The notes beneath the pieces are model-generated. The model saw only the letters and a program-made list of their open reading frames with translations. It was not told the DNA's origin and did no database searches. Shown here piece by piece: positions 10,651-62,937 of a stretch of 64,000 nucleotides of DNA. Made by a program: the position numbers and the translations under genes. Each line of letters starts with the position of its first letter. Position 1 is the first letter of the stretch. This DNA is from Hormiphora californensis (Eukaryota > Ctenophora > Tentaculata > Cydippida > Pleurobrachiidae), in the NCBI GenBank assembly GCA_020137815.1, contig CM035359.1, positions 2,514,581-2,578,580 of the forward strand, written 5' to 3'.

Positions 10651-10955
10651 AAACTATTATGTCCCTTGCTGCGCGCGACCGGATTTTAGACAGCCATAGC
10701 TCCACCCCCTGATGAGATAGAGACTTGAAATTTGTTTTGTGAGGAGATCATGTCGAGTTCTTCCTACAAAACAAATTTCAAGTCATCAGGGAGTGGAATT
10801 ATGACCGTGGGAAATTTCACAAAACCCGAGTGAGGGACATAGTAGTTTGGGGAGTACTTTAAAGTCGGATTTTTTGAAACTGTCACCCCCCTGGAGTTTT
10901 CAAATTTCTTTAAATGACCATAAGTCCGGTTCCTGATGAGATAGAGACTTGAAAT

Positions 10956-12308
10956 TTGGAGGTTACGAAGATCTTGCTAAGTTCTTCCGAACCTCCTTCG
11001 GCTGACAAGAAGTCGAAAAAGGAGCCTGTGAAGACCGTGATACCTGAATTCCTGTTGGCGGAAGCACCTCCCCGCGCCAAAGCGGTCCTTGAGTTCTACA
11101 ACAAATTGGAATGCAAGGTGGACGCCCTGTTGAGCGAAAGTATCATCAAGATCAAGTCTAAGTTTGGTGCACCGTACATTGAAGAACTTGCGACCTACCT
11201 ATCTCTGGACATTCGGCAAACAGAAAATGAGAAGGGCTACAGAAACATCCCCCTCTTAATCCACCGCTGTCTTCTGAAAGCCAGATCATATACCCCGAGT
11301 AAGTGTGGGGTCTGCTCGGAATATTACTGTGTCGAAAAGGACACTGTACCCGTTTTCACCTGTTGGATGTGTTTTCAGGGAAGCCACGACTGTGAAGGAG
11401 TGGCCAAAATCTTCTCCACCCTGTACACCATCACTCAGCCACTGACGGGATTTAACTGGACCTGCCACTCCTGTACCGAGAAGGGTAGTCTCGATCTAAT
11501 GTCGAGGATACCTGTTATCCCGGGGAAAGATGATCCCGTGGTAGTACCAGTTGAAATTATCACCCCAGACGTTACTGAAGAAGCTGTATCTGGCGAGGGC
11601 TCAAGCAGGGAATCATCTAAGGTCCCTTGTGCATTCCTGGCAGAAGGCTACTGCAGACACGGGATATCCGGTAAAAAGGAAGTGAATGGGGAAACCTGCC
11701 GTTTTCTCCACCGTAAAGTTTGCAGGAAATTTAGACTGTACGGATCTCATTCCCGCCATGGCTGTAAGTCGGGTTCAAAGTGCTCTAAACTCCACCCAAA
11801 ACTATGTGAGGGCTCACAGCGGAGAATGAAGGAACGACAGTGCTTAAACCCTGATTGCCCGCATCTCCACCTAAAGGGTACACGAAGGAAAGAGGAAAAC
11901 CCTGAGAGGAAAGAACGTCAGGAAGTTGTTAGGACAACACGGCAACCTAACACTCACACCACTGACCAGAGAGAGAGAGTGCAGGATGAACAACTCCCTC
12001 TTAGCGGCTCACCATTGCGACCAGTTTCGCAGCAAAACCCTGGACATCTACAATCGGGTTTTCTGAGCATTGTCTTGAAGGAGGTCAGGAATGCAAGAGA
12101 AGAGTCACTGAGGCAAGCGGACAGAATGGAAGAAATTCTCTCCCAGCTTGGCCCCACCCACAGCGAATCAATGCTGCACAACCAGCTGGCCCACCACTTA
12201 CAAGCACACCCGCCGGTGCAGTACACCCTACCTACAGGTACCCTCACTCAAGGAGTACATCGTCAACTCCCGACCCAAATACTGCCCTCTCAAAGATTAT
12301 CCTACTAA
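10956..12308 (+). CDS. LINE ORF1: PHD-like and CCCH zinc-finger protein
   Basis: The frame is open for 450 codons, but the first codon here is TTG and no early in-frame ATG exists, so the true start is unknown or lost. A cysteine/histidine-rich PHD-like module spans about residues 115-175 (CGVCSEYYC, CWMCFQGSHDC, WTCHSC). A CCCH-type cluster follows at about 225-310 (CRFLHRKVCRKF, CSKLHPKLC, CPHLHLKG). The tail is Gln/His/Pro-rich. ORF1 proteins of CR1/L2-like elements bind their own RNA and act as chaperones; zinc-finger forms are known. The end overlaps the ORF2 frame. Confidence 0.75.
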   Translation: MEVTKILLSSSEPPSADKKSKKEPVKTVIPEFLLAEAPPRAKAVLEFYNKLECKVDALLSESIIKIKSKFGAPYIEELATYLSLDIRQTENEKGYRNIPLLIHRCLLKARSYTPSKCGVCSEYYCVEKDTVPVFTCWMCFQGSHDCEGVAKIFSTLYTITQPLTGFNWTCHSCTEKGSLDLMSRIPVIPGKDDPVVVPVEIITPDVTEEAVSGEGSSRESSKVPCAFLAEGYCRHGISGKKEVNGETCRFLHRKVCRKFRLYGSHSRHGCKSGSKCSKLHPKLCEGSQRRMKERQCLNPDCPHLHLKGTRRKEENPERKERQEVVRTTRQPNTHTTDQRERVQDEQLPLSGSPLRPVSQQNPGHLQSGFLSIVLKEVRNAREESLRQADRMEEILSQLGPTHSESMLHNQLAHHLQAHPPVQYTLPTGTLTQGVHRQLPTQILPSQRLSY

Positions 12309-12376
12309 ATGGGAGAAGTATTTCACCGGCTGCAGGGGGGAACACTCGGTGGAAACTCCCTTTCATCGAGGCTGTT

Positions 12377-15298
12377 TTGTTAAACAACCCAAACTCCCCG
12401 CGGACAGTTGCCCTTGCAATAACGGAGTCATGGTTGAAAAACTACATTGCAGATGCCCAAATCAAAATGCAAGGATACAGCACCTTCCGTTCTGACCGTC
12501 CTGACCGGAAAGGAGGAGGTTGTGTTTTGTACATTCGTGAGGACATCCCAATCAGCTACGCATACTCATTCAGTGACCGGGAATGCAGTCTGGTATTGGC
12601 TTTTAGTAAAGCAAAAAACATGTTGTTTTCATGTGTCTACCGTCCCCCCGACTCATCTGACCAGTCCTTCATCACAGTTATGAATGATCTCCAAGATAAA
12701 ATCGATCTCCTGTCCAATGAAAGGAGCCCTGAAATGTTTATCATGGGCGATCTAAACTTGCCGTTGTTCAACTGGAAAGAAGAATCCCTGCCGTCAGCTG
12801 CTGCTAACATAGCGGCTTATCAACGCACTGTGAACTTCATTGAGGAAAATTTCCTAACTCAGGTCGTAGACAAACCAACCAGAGGAAGTAATACTCTGGA
12901 TGTTATAATGACCAACTCACCCCAATACGTATCAACTGTGACAACCGAAGAGACAAAGATTTCTGACCACAGGATAGTTAACTGTACTTTAGTGATAAAC
13001 CCCCTTATGGAAACAGCAGACACCATCAAAAAGTGGGACCACATGAGTTTCCGAGGGTTGGACATTCAGAAAGCCAACTTTGAAGATATGAATGTAGACA
13101 TTGCTTCTGTTGATTGGGACGAACTGCAGGCATTATGTGAGGAATCTGGAGACCCTGTTGGTGACAAATTCAAAGAACTTTTCATTCTAACTGTTTTGCA
13201 AATCACCATCAAACACACACCTCAGAAGGTTCAGCGGAGGAAATTCAGCCCCCTGGAACCACTGAAAAGGAGAAGGCGGAAACTAAAAACAAGACTGGAA
13301 GCAATCTCTTCTGTCAATGTTAACATCTCCAAAATCGAAGCACTCGAAAACGAGCTCACAATACTTGAGGAGAAGATAAAACACTCTGTGGATGAATCAA
13401 TCGAGAAGAAGGAACACAGCGCTGTTGATACGATCAAGGTCAACCCACGATATTTCTTTTCCTACGCAAAACGACTATCAAAAGTTAAATCGAACATTGC
13501 CCCTCTCAAACGTGATGATGGAACACTCACCACAGACAACACTGAAAAAGCGGAACTCCTGCAAAAACAGTACTGCCGTGCTTTCAGTGATCCAGACGGT
13601 GGAGACTTGCTGAAAAGTCTTTCTTGGGTTGAGGATAGCAGTGCGATTTTGGAGGATTTCACATTTACGTCTGATGACATTAAAGGAGCCCTCTCAGAAC
13701 TTGATCCTGCTTCTGCCGGACCAGATGGTGACATCCCTGCTAAAATTCTCAGTGCTTGTAAAGCCACTCTTGCTGTACCACTCTTTCTTCTTTGGGAGCG
13801 GTCCTTCGAAGAAGGAATAACACCCCCAAACCTGAAAAAGCAGTACATCACACCAATCTTCAAGCGTGGTGACAAAACTCTTGCTGTTAACTACCGCCCT
13901 GTTTCACTGACTTCTAACTTGCTAAAAACATTTGAACGAGTTGTACGAAACAAGTTGGTGGATCACCTTGAAAGTAACAATCTTCTACCAGATAGCCAAC
14001 ACGGGTTTAGGAAGCAACGAAGCTGTCTCACACAGTTACTTGATCACATGGACGGAATCTTTCGAGAGCTAAACAGCGGGAACGAAGTCGATGTAATCTA
14101 TTTGGACTATTCCAAAGCCTTTGACCGTGTCAACCATGCTATTCTTCTTGCCAAGCTGGAAAAGCTAGGCATCAAAGGGAAAGTACTAAATTGGATAAAA
14201 GACTTCCTTTCTGGTCGGTACCAAACAGTTACTGTTGACGGTGAAAAATCGAACTTTGAGCTTGTAAAAAGTGGAGTCCCTCAAGGGACCGTACTCGGAC
14301 CAATCCTCTTTATCATCTACGTAGCTGATCTCCAAAGCCAAGTAATCCACAGCAAAATCAGAACCTTTGCGGATGATACCAAGCTCCAAAAGAGTGTCGA
14401 CTCGGAAGAATCAGGAGCAGAAATGCAAGAGGATCTACAGCGTGTGGTGGAGTGGTCTGCAGCCAATTGTATGACACTCCATGAGGACAAGTTTGAGGTT
14501 ATTCACTATACTCTGAACAGAACATCCCTTCTCAGAGAACTGCCTTTCACCCATGACCTTAGCTCATATGTGACTCCAGGTGGAAATGAAATACAGCCAA
14601 CGGATACAGTGAAAGACCTTGGCATCACTCTATCAAACAATGGCTCTTGGACAGACCATGTCATGAGGATCTCATCAGAAGCACGAAGGATGGCCGCCTG
14701 GGCACTGAGAGCTTTTAAAGATAGGTCAGTAACCACTATGCTGACACTCTACAAGTCACTAATAAGGTGTAAAGTAGAATACTGCTCACCTTTATGGTCG
14801 CCCTACAAGATTGGTGACATCCAGGCGCTGGAGAGTATCCAGAGACAGTTTACCCGAAGGATCGAAGACATGGCACAACTTGACTATTGGGAACGGCTGA
14901 AAAAGCTTAGACTGATGTCATTACAACGACGGAGGGAGCGATACTCGATAATACAAATGTGGAAAATCCATAACGGTGCAGCCCCTAACAGCACGAATAC
15001 CCGGTTTTACCATCATCAACGGCTCGGCATCCGAGCCGAAGTACCTACTCTTTACAGTGGAGCACAGAAGTCATTCTCAACAAAATACTTCCACTCTTTT
15101 ACTGTAAGGGCCGCTCGGCTATGGAACACATTGCCGAAAGAGGTTAATACAGCAGTGACCTTAGATACGTTCAAGATCCTGCTGGGCCGTTGGCTGGACC
15201 ACTTCCCTGACAATCCACCTGTGAAGGGTTATTCTACCCGGAACAACAATTCTATCATGGACTGGGTTTTGGAGGTTCGAGCTAAAGGGGGATGCTGA
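12377..15298 (+). CDS. LINE ORF2: APE endonuclease-reverse transcriptase (CR1/L2-like)
   Basis: It performs target-primed reverse transcription. Endonuclease motifs are ITESWL, RKGGGCVLY, YRPP, GDLNLP, NTLDV and SDHRIV. Reverse transcriptase motifs are VNYRPVSLTS, HGFRKQRSC, IYLDYSKAFDRVNH, SGVPQGTVLGP and the catalytic FADD. The frame is intact for at least 973 codons. The annotated start is TTG; the same frame is open further upstream and there encodes LLNGRSISPAAGGNTRW, the usual endonuclease N-terminus. It therefore overlaps the ORF1 end in the -1 frame with no ATG. Expression probably needs frameshifting or reinitiation. The undamaged length suggests recent activity. Confidence 0.9.
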   Translation: MLNNPNSPRTVALAITESWLKNYIADAQIKMQGYSTFRSDRPDRKGGGCVLYIREDIPISYAYSFSDRECSLVLAFSKAKNMLFSCVYRPPDSSDQSFITVMNDLQDKIDLLSNERSPEMFIMGDLNLPLFNWKEESLPSAAANIAAYQRTVNFIEENFLTQVVDKPTRGSNTLDVIMTNSPQYVSTVTTEETKISDHRIVNCTLVINPLMETADTIKKWDHMSFRGLDIQKANFEDMNVDIASVDWDELQALCEESGDPVGDKFKELFILTVLQITIKHTPQKVQRRKFSPLEPLKRRRRKLKTRLEAISSVNVNISKIEALENELTILEEKIKHSVDESIEKKEHSAVDTIKVNPRYFFSYAKRLSKVKSNIAPLKRDDGTLTTDNTEKAELLQKQYCRAFSDPDGGDLLKSLSWVEDSSAILEDFTFTSDDIKGALSELDPASAGPDGDIPAKILSACKATLAVPLFLLWERSFEEGITPPNLKKQYITPIFKRGDKTLAVNYRPVSLTSNLLKTFERVVRNKLVDHLESNNLLPDSQHGFRKQRSCLTQLLDHMDGIFRELNSGNEVDVIYLDYSKAFDRVNHAILLAKLEKLGIKGKVLNWIKDFLSGRYQTVTVDGEKSNFELVKSGVPQGTVLGPILFIIYVADLQSQVIHSKIRTFADDTKLQKSVDSEESGAEMQEDLQRVVEWSAANCMTLHEDKFEVIHYTLNRTSLLRELPFTHDLSSYVTPGGNEIQPTDTVKDLGITLSNNGSWTDHVMRISSEARRMAAWALRAFKDRSVTTMLTLYKSLIRCKVEYCSPLWSPYKIGDIQALESIQRQFTRRIEDMAQLDYWERLKKLRLMSLQRRRERYSIIQMWKIHNGAAPNSTNTRFYHHQRLGIRAEVPTLYSGAQKSFSTKYFHSFTVRAARLWNTLPKEVNTAVTLDTFKILLGRWLDHFPDNPPVKGYSTRNNNSIMDWVLEVRAKGGC

Positions 15299-15332
15299 AA
15301 AGACTGACACCGGTTACGATTCTGTAATAAAG

Positions 15333-15380
15333 TTTATTTATCAAGTTTTTTATCAAGTTTTTTATCAAGTTTTTTTCAAG
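15333..15380 (+). repeat. LINE 3' tail, tandem TTTATCAAGTTTT
   Basis: Three to four copies of a TTTATCAAGTTT unit lie about 30 bases after the ORF2 stop. Short tandem 3' tails instead of poly(A) are typical of CR1/L2-type elements. The DNA-element arm begins directly after it. Confidence 0.7.
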
Positions 15381-15599
15381 TCGCTATCTTATCAGGAACC
15401 GGAGATATGACAAATTTTGTTATTTCAGGGGGGTGACAGTTTCAAAAAATCCGACTTTACAGTTTTTATCATTGTTAAGTGTCTACACCTATTTATATTC
15501 AGGCCGATGTTGGCCGCCACCCCCTCTTTCCAGAAAAAGAGGGCCAGCGTTAAAAAAAAACTTCAAGCAAAGTTCGAAAGTCAAGTTAAAATTGCTAAC

Positions 15600-15760
15600 A
15601 GCTCATCGTTTTTGGCCGTCGAGACGGGTTAGGGCTACCCGTTAGGGCTTTGTTTTGGATTATCGCTTAGTACTATCGATTATCTATCAGATACCGTTTA
15701 GTTTACTCAAATTCGCCATGTGGTTGCGTGGCTTTAGCCGTTTGAAAAAAGTCGGTCTAG
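15600..15760. repeat. copy of the 10.04-10.20 kb repeat
   Basis: It shares GAGACGGGTTAGGG, a TAGTTTACTCAAAT stretch and GTTTGAAAAAAGTCGGTCTA with 10036-10195, in the same orientation. A repeat of one family thus lies on each side of the LINE composite. No gene is recognised from here to 15990. Confidence 0.65.
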
Positions 15761-15994
15761 AAATATAGACCAAGCTTGGCTAGCGCTTCTCTTCGGCTGT
15801 TCTCTCTTCCGCAGCATCGCTTCGGCTGTTGAAAAGTGATGCCAATCGGTGTTGGGGTTCGTGGATTTCTCCTGGGCTGTCGAAAAGTGATGCCAATCTT
15901 TGTTGTGGTTCTTTTACCTACCGCTTTAGAAAGTGGTAAATGGTATAACGTTTATCCGTTAACCCCGGTAGTGAACCATTTATTTTTAACACTA

Positions 15995-17018
15995 TTAAGG
16001 CCAGAGGGGGGGGGGGGTCGACCGATTTTTGACCCCCATTTTGGGCCATTTTCGGGGTTACCATCATGTGATAGCGCTTGGTATACCGGACCAGATGGAT
16101 ATGACAAAATGTGTTGTGCGTGAACGGTCTGGGAGAAAAATGGGGTTAACTTTTGGCCTGATATCAATGTAAACCCCATTATTTTACGACTGGTAGGGGT
16201 AGGGAGATCTGACTAAGTGTCAAACGCTTTGTCTTATCAAGAGGAATCACTCTACAAATTTTTAGACCATAAGTCCAACTGGTCTTTGAATTATTTGGGG
16301 TTAACAGAATCTGGAAAAATCGACATTATGGCTCCCCTCTAAACCCCATTTTTGCACAGGACTAGCCAATTCCTGAAATAACGGCTAGGATCTAGACCTT
16401 GTCGTTTGGTACACTTGTTCTACAGACCTAGGAGCCTGAAACTTATGAAGCGATTTTTGATTTAGGTCCCAGTTTAAAAATTATGGAGGTTAACGTGGAT
16501 TTTTTCTCGATCAAAAATGTGTTAACCTCCATAATTTTTGAACGGGGACCTAAATCAAAAATCGCTACATAAGTTTCAGGCTACTAGGTCTGTAGAACAA
16601 GTGTGCCAAACGACAAGGTCTAAATCCTAGCCGTTATTTCAGGAATTGGCTAGTCCTGTGAAAAAATGGGGTTTAGAGGGAAGCCATAATGTCAATTTTT
16701 CCAGATTCTGTTAACCCCAAATAATTCAAAGACCAGTTGGACTTATGGTCTAAAAATTTTTAGAGTGATTCCTCTTGATAAGACGAAGTGTTTGGCACTA
16801 AATTGAATGTCCAAAACCCTACCAGTCCTAAAATAGTGGGGTTTACATTGATATCAGGCCAAAAGTTAACCCCATTTTTCTCCCAGACCGTTCGCGCACA
16901 ACACATTTTGTCATATCCATCTGGTCCGGTATGCCAAGCGCTATCACATGATGGTAACCCCGAAAATGGCCCAAAATGGGGGTCAAAAATCGGTCGACCC
17001 CCCCCCCTCTGGCCTTAA
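15995..17018. mobile_element. 1-kb near-perfect palindrome bounded by TTAA
   Basis: The left end TTAAGGCCAGAGGGGG and right end CCCCCTCTGGCCTTAA are inverse copies. The arms match almost base for base to a centre near 16495. TTAA at 15995-15998 and 17015-17018 could be the target duplication, as in piggyBac-type elements. The two halves produce matching mirror open frames, which are not genes. Confidence 0.8.
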
Positions 17019-17466
17019 GCGGTATATTTTTTATCGGGAAAAACATTTAAACCGAAAATTATAAAAGCAAATAGATTTCGTCAAATATCTGTCGTCCTCC
17101 GGCTCAGGGCTCAACCAACGTGGCTTGTACGCCACCATGACAGGTCACACCCAACACAGTTCAATACTAAAATAAAATAGATTAAAAAAAAATCTTACTG
17201 AAAAGCACTAAAATCTCCACATCAAAGGTTAATCTAAAATTATAGGGATATCGCTAGGCACTCACATACACTCACAGACAAACAAACACACACAACGCAC
17301 ACACGCCGCACATACTCGCATACATACACACGTACACACACACATAAATATTAAATATGCTCAATATACAGATAAATATGGATCACACCCACAAAAGTAT
17401 CAAGGATAAAACGGGTAAAAACCAATGCATATTAAATGTATTGATTATTATTATTATTATTTTAAT
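17019..17466. other. non-coding, CA-rich stretch
   Basis: No gene is recognised. It contains an irregular CACACA/ACATAC tract at about 17265-17350 and an ATT run before the hAT-like element. Confidence 0.5.
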
Positions 17467-18001
17467 CAGGGGCGGCTCTGGCCGGGTGTCCATGGCCACC
17501 CTGGACGAATTTAAGGGCACGGGGGAACATTTAATTTACATAAAATAAAAGAAATTCCATTCAGAAAACTAGGAACTTTGAAACCGAAATCTTTGTTTTT
17601 GATCTGCGTCAGCCGTCACATGTTTTTACAGATCTCGTGCGTTATATACAGGGTGCTGGGTGGCCAGGACACCCTCCTTCAGCTATCTTGTGTGTAAACC
17701 ATGTGAAATAGCGCGCAGCTCTGGTAAGGATTTTACACGCATTTTCAGAGGCCAGGGTGGCCAGGACACCCTAGATTTCAATTCGACATAACTTCGCCAA
17801 AACTTAATATTTTTCGATGCGGTTTTTCCTGCTTTCTTATTTATCAATTCTTCACACATTAAATACAGAAAACACTCGATCAGCTTGATGGAACAGTTTG
17901 ATAATTGCGTTTTAGGGTCTAAAACTGTCTCAAATTGACAAAATTGCCCTCAAAAACCCCAAATTTTCCAGTCCCTGGACCCTGCTTGCGAGCCGCCCCT
18001 G
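17467..18001. mobile_element. hAT-like non-autonomous element (535 bp)
   Basis: It starts CAGGGGCGGCTCTGG and ends GAGCCGCCCCTG. The flanks ATTTTAAT (17459-17466) and CTTTTAAT (18002-18009) are an 8-bp duplication with one mismatch. TIR type and duplication length fit hAT. Inside, GTGGCCAGGACACCCT occurs twice (about 17670 and 17757). It lies about 280 bp upstream of the first spectrin coding exon. Confidence 0.8.
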
Positions 18002-18282
18002 CTTTTAATCGCTTCGAACCAGATAAAGTATCAAGAAACACTGGCTCATCGTACAATTGTAAATCCCATGGGGAAACCCCCATTTTCGGGGTGTATTAAA
18101 TTTGTTCTCCCTTCTGGTGACACGCGAAAAAATGTGTGGCGTTGTTCTACGATTGGAGATTGTTAGTGGGGCTGGCATCTTTGTGCTACGATACCTCATG
18201 CCCCCTGTTCATTCGAGCTGTGCAACATCCCTCTAACTATCATTAATTATCTACCTAATTATCTAATTATCGTTATTTTAGA

Positions 18283-60378
<42,096 letters not shown>

Positions 60379-60413
60379 GTAAGTTAAATTTAGAAATAGA
60401 GGGGGGGGGACAT

Positions 60414-60455
60414 GTTTGTGTCGGACGAGATTGGGACGTAAGTTAAATTTAGAAA
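60414..60455 (+). repeat. copied end of spectrin exon 43 with donor
   Basis: TTTGTGTCGGACGAGATTGG-GAC|GTAAGTTAAATTTAGAAA occurs at the real exon end (60356-60396) and again here after a G run. The donor at 60438 is identical to the real one at 60379. Confidence 0.95.
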
Positions 60456-60534
60456 GTTTGTTTGTGATATTTTTGTGCAGCTTTTTTTTCTCGCGACCTC
60501 TCCGCTTGTTTAGGGTGGTATATTTCTAAGGTAA

Positions 60535-60660
60535 GTAAAGAAATTAAGGAGTGTGAAATGTAAGGAGTGTGAAATGTAAGGAGTGTGAAATGTAAGGAGT
60601 GTGAAATGGTCGGTAAGGAGTGTGAACTGGTCGGTAAGGCGCGTGAACTGGTCGGTATAA
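60535..60660. repeat. minisatellite TAAGGAGTGTGAAATG, array 1
   Basis: About seven copies lie 100-220 bp beyond the end of discoidin-like exon two. The same array follows the second paralogue at 62007-62215 and recurs at about 63800-63840. Confidence 0.9.
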
Positions 60661-60753
60661 GAAGTCCAAAGTAAGGCATTATATAATATGCTCTGCATAT
60701 GATACTACACACTGCAATTATATGCATGAAAATGCATAATCGATCTAACTTAC

Positions 60754-61359
60754 CAGTGTCCGGTGGCACCGTCCCGTAGACCGTTACCTCCGCAATATTC
60801 ATAGTAAGATGTGATATACTGGCATCATATGACTCTTCCATTTCCGAATCTTCCAACTTAACAAAAAATGCTAACTGCGAAGTGTCGCAAGGCAGAGTGT
60901 AGGTTTGGGAAGTTACGTCCTCTCCATTCTCTGTATTGACCTCTGTTATCTTGCCGCAGTCAGCAATCAGTGTCGTACCATCAGCATCATACAAATACAC
61001 ATGGGTACCAAGTAACCGCTGGGTTATTAATGAAGAAGTAGAACCAGTAAGCCTGAAAATGATTGGAATTTTAATGAATTCTCTTCGACTTTGTTTCTGA
61101 TTCCTCGGTCCTCCTACCTGTTAACTATGGCAACTCGGGACACCAAAGCAGGTTCTTCCAATTGTAGTTTCAACCATTGTGGTGTTGCTGCTTCATTAGT
61201 GTGGTAGAACGTATTGGTGTTACCGTCGATAGCTAACTTAGGCGGGTAATATGGGTGAGCATTCTTTGCTGTTGCACTGGAAATCGGCAGGAGTTGACCG
61301 TCCGGAGTAGAAGAAGCTGTGTCCAGTGGATTTAGGAATAACAGAAGCAGCAGAATCAT
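60754..61359 (-). CDS. secreted F5/8 type C (discoidin-like) domain protein, paralogue 1
   Basis: Galactose-binding-like domain proteins of this kind bind sugars or lipids outside the cell. Exon one (61359-61118) encodes a signal peptide MILLLLLFLNPLDTASS, then LAIDGNTNTFYHT and QWLKLQLEEPALVSRVAIVN. Exon two (61052-60754) joins in phase 2 and encodes HVYLYDADGTTLIADCG, SQTYTLPCDTSQLAFFVKLE and MNIAEVTVYGTVPPDTG. Together these are the core strands of a fucolectin/discoidin fold. It ends in phase 1 at a GTAAGT donor; the next exon is not clear, and the open read-through into the minisatellite is unlikely to be real. CTTTAG just before the ATG may be an acceptor after a 5' UTR exon. Confidence 0.75.
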
Positions 61360-61538
61360 TTCTAAAGCAACGAGAGAGTTTATAAACATGATAAAAGGGA
61401 ACTGCTCTTTACTAACTCTCTCCGAGGCAGAACATACCGAGAAACAATGAACATCGCGATTCGCGAACCTCATGCAATTTATACAAGAGAGACTTATTAT
61501 AATGTAATGCACAGTTAGAGAGAATAGGGTGACCTGTG

Positions 61539-61542
<4 letters not shown>

Positions 61543-61577
<35 letters not shown>
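61543..61577. repeat. (TG)n microsatellite
   Basis: Pure TG run upstream of discoidin-like paralogue 1. The rest of 61360-62006 holds no recognised gene. Confidence 0.95.
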
Positions 61578-61578
<1 letters not shown>

Positions 61579-62006
61579 CTCTAGGTTATAGCGTACCAAA
61601 CTCTGCCGAACGACAGAACGGTGTTGCAACCTGTCATAAAGTCTGACCTGTGCTATGTTTTCTATATTTATCTCTCCCCCTATTCGTCTTCCATTATATA
61701 TAACGATTGAGAGTGAGAGAGAGCGAGGGGGACAGTGCAATTCACCGTCACAAATATGTATAATTAAAACATATAATAATATTGAGTAGACCAAAAAACA
61801 AAAGAAAATTGTTTGGACCGTCTATGGCCTTGTATAAATCCTTGACGCTGCTGCGGGGATAGTTGCTGTCATTGTTTCTCCCCTCTCTCCTTTGATATCA
61901 TTTCATCTATCCACCCTCACCTGGACTACACCACCAACTTCGGCAACTTGGGCTACCCGGTAAATTATTGAGCAACTGAGTTTTGTTTGGGGTGATTAAT
62001 TTCTGA

Positions 62007-62215
62007 GGTAAGGAGTTTAAAATTGGGGCTCCGGGTAGGATGTGTACGGGCAGGTAAGGAGTGTAAAATGATAGGTAAGGAGTGTGATATGATAGGTAAG
62101 GAGTGTGAAATGGTAGGTAATGACTGTGAAATGATAGGTAAGGAGTGGGAAATGATAGGTAAGGAGTGTAAAATGATAGGTAAGGAGTGTGAAATGATAG
62201 GTAAGGAGTGTGTAT
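62007..62215. repeat. minisatellite TAAGGAGTGTGAAATGATAGG, array 2
   Basis: About ten units lie beyond the original end of discoidin-like paralogue 2. It is duplicated together with the gene. Confidence 0.9.
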
Positions 62216-62360
62216 TCTACAATATGAAAGAAGTATTTCTGGTTTCTTGAAATATGTGTCAAGCGTCAGCCGTCAGGACTATTTGGTTTTCATAAATCAC
62301 ATTATAGTTGGTGTCTTATTGGGTATTGACTGATCTCACTTCTCTGACTCACCAGTTTCC

Positions 62361-62937
62361 TTGGTTACGAAGTCACCCCTATTATTGCATATAGGGGTGA
62401 CAATACCGCCTACCTAAAAATGAAAATTTACGGGACCTTCTCATAAAAAGTTATCGAAAACTTGTCTAAAACCTATCTAAAACGTATGGTACTAGTTTGT
62501 ATAGTAACCAGGACCTGAATTCTACAGAAAGTAACGACCGGTAGCGATTACACCGCATGTTTAACAACAGAGGTGTGTCGCATAACTCCTTATATGGGCA
62601 TAAAATTCCAATCTTGTGGAATTTTTTCTGACTCGACTATAGCTTAGTTATCAATGAATCCACCTCTAATACCTTTGGAATGGCATTTTGCACATTTCTG
62701 AAGGTTTTTGTAGCCAAATTCCAGCATCTTCATAGTTTTCCAAAAACAAAAACAGTGTTAATGGCCAAAATATCGAAAAATTCCGGTATGTAATGGTAGC
62801 TCAGACAATTTCCTCGGTATGTTCAAAAAATTAGAACTTTCTGTTTTGTAGTTTGGACACAGGAATTTTTTTCCCGCCGTACAAGCGATATTATTACCCC
62901 TCCGTGAGCTAGCGCAGAGGGGGAATTTCATTACCAA
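62361..62937. mobile_element. 577-bp TTGGTTAC-family element inserted at a splice donor
   Basis: The ends TTGGTTACGAAGTCACCCCT and CCTCTGCGC..TTACCAA-type inverse (right end ATTTCATTACCAA) match the MITE at 9351-9447. A perfect 9-bp duplication CCAGTTTCC flanks it (62352-62360 and 62938-62946). On the minus strand this is GGAAACTGG, the exon-intron junction of discoidin-like paralogue 2. No transposase was found inside. Confidence 0.85.

Larger units (their letters stand above)
10862..15457. mobile_element. TA-flanked TIR element bracketing a LINE
   Basis: AAGTCGGATTTTTTGAAAC starts at 10862 and its inverse ends at 15457, each bordered by TA. The similarity continues inward for about 90 bp per side, including CCGGTTCCTGAT-AGATAG. 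The same TIR with TA flanks bounds the 152-bp MITE at 36692-36843. Between the arms lie the two LINE ORFs and a LINE-style 3' tail, so the LINE either inserted into a MITE or was captured by it. Confidence 0.7.

Noticed and set aside
60449-60753. C-terminal extension of discoidin-like paralogue 1 through the minisatellite
   Set aside because: The frame stays open, but it crosses a GTAAGT donor and encodes SHSL/TLL repeats from the array. Paralogue 2 has no equivalent.
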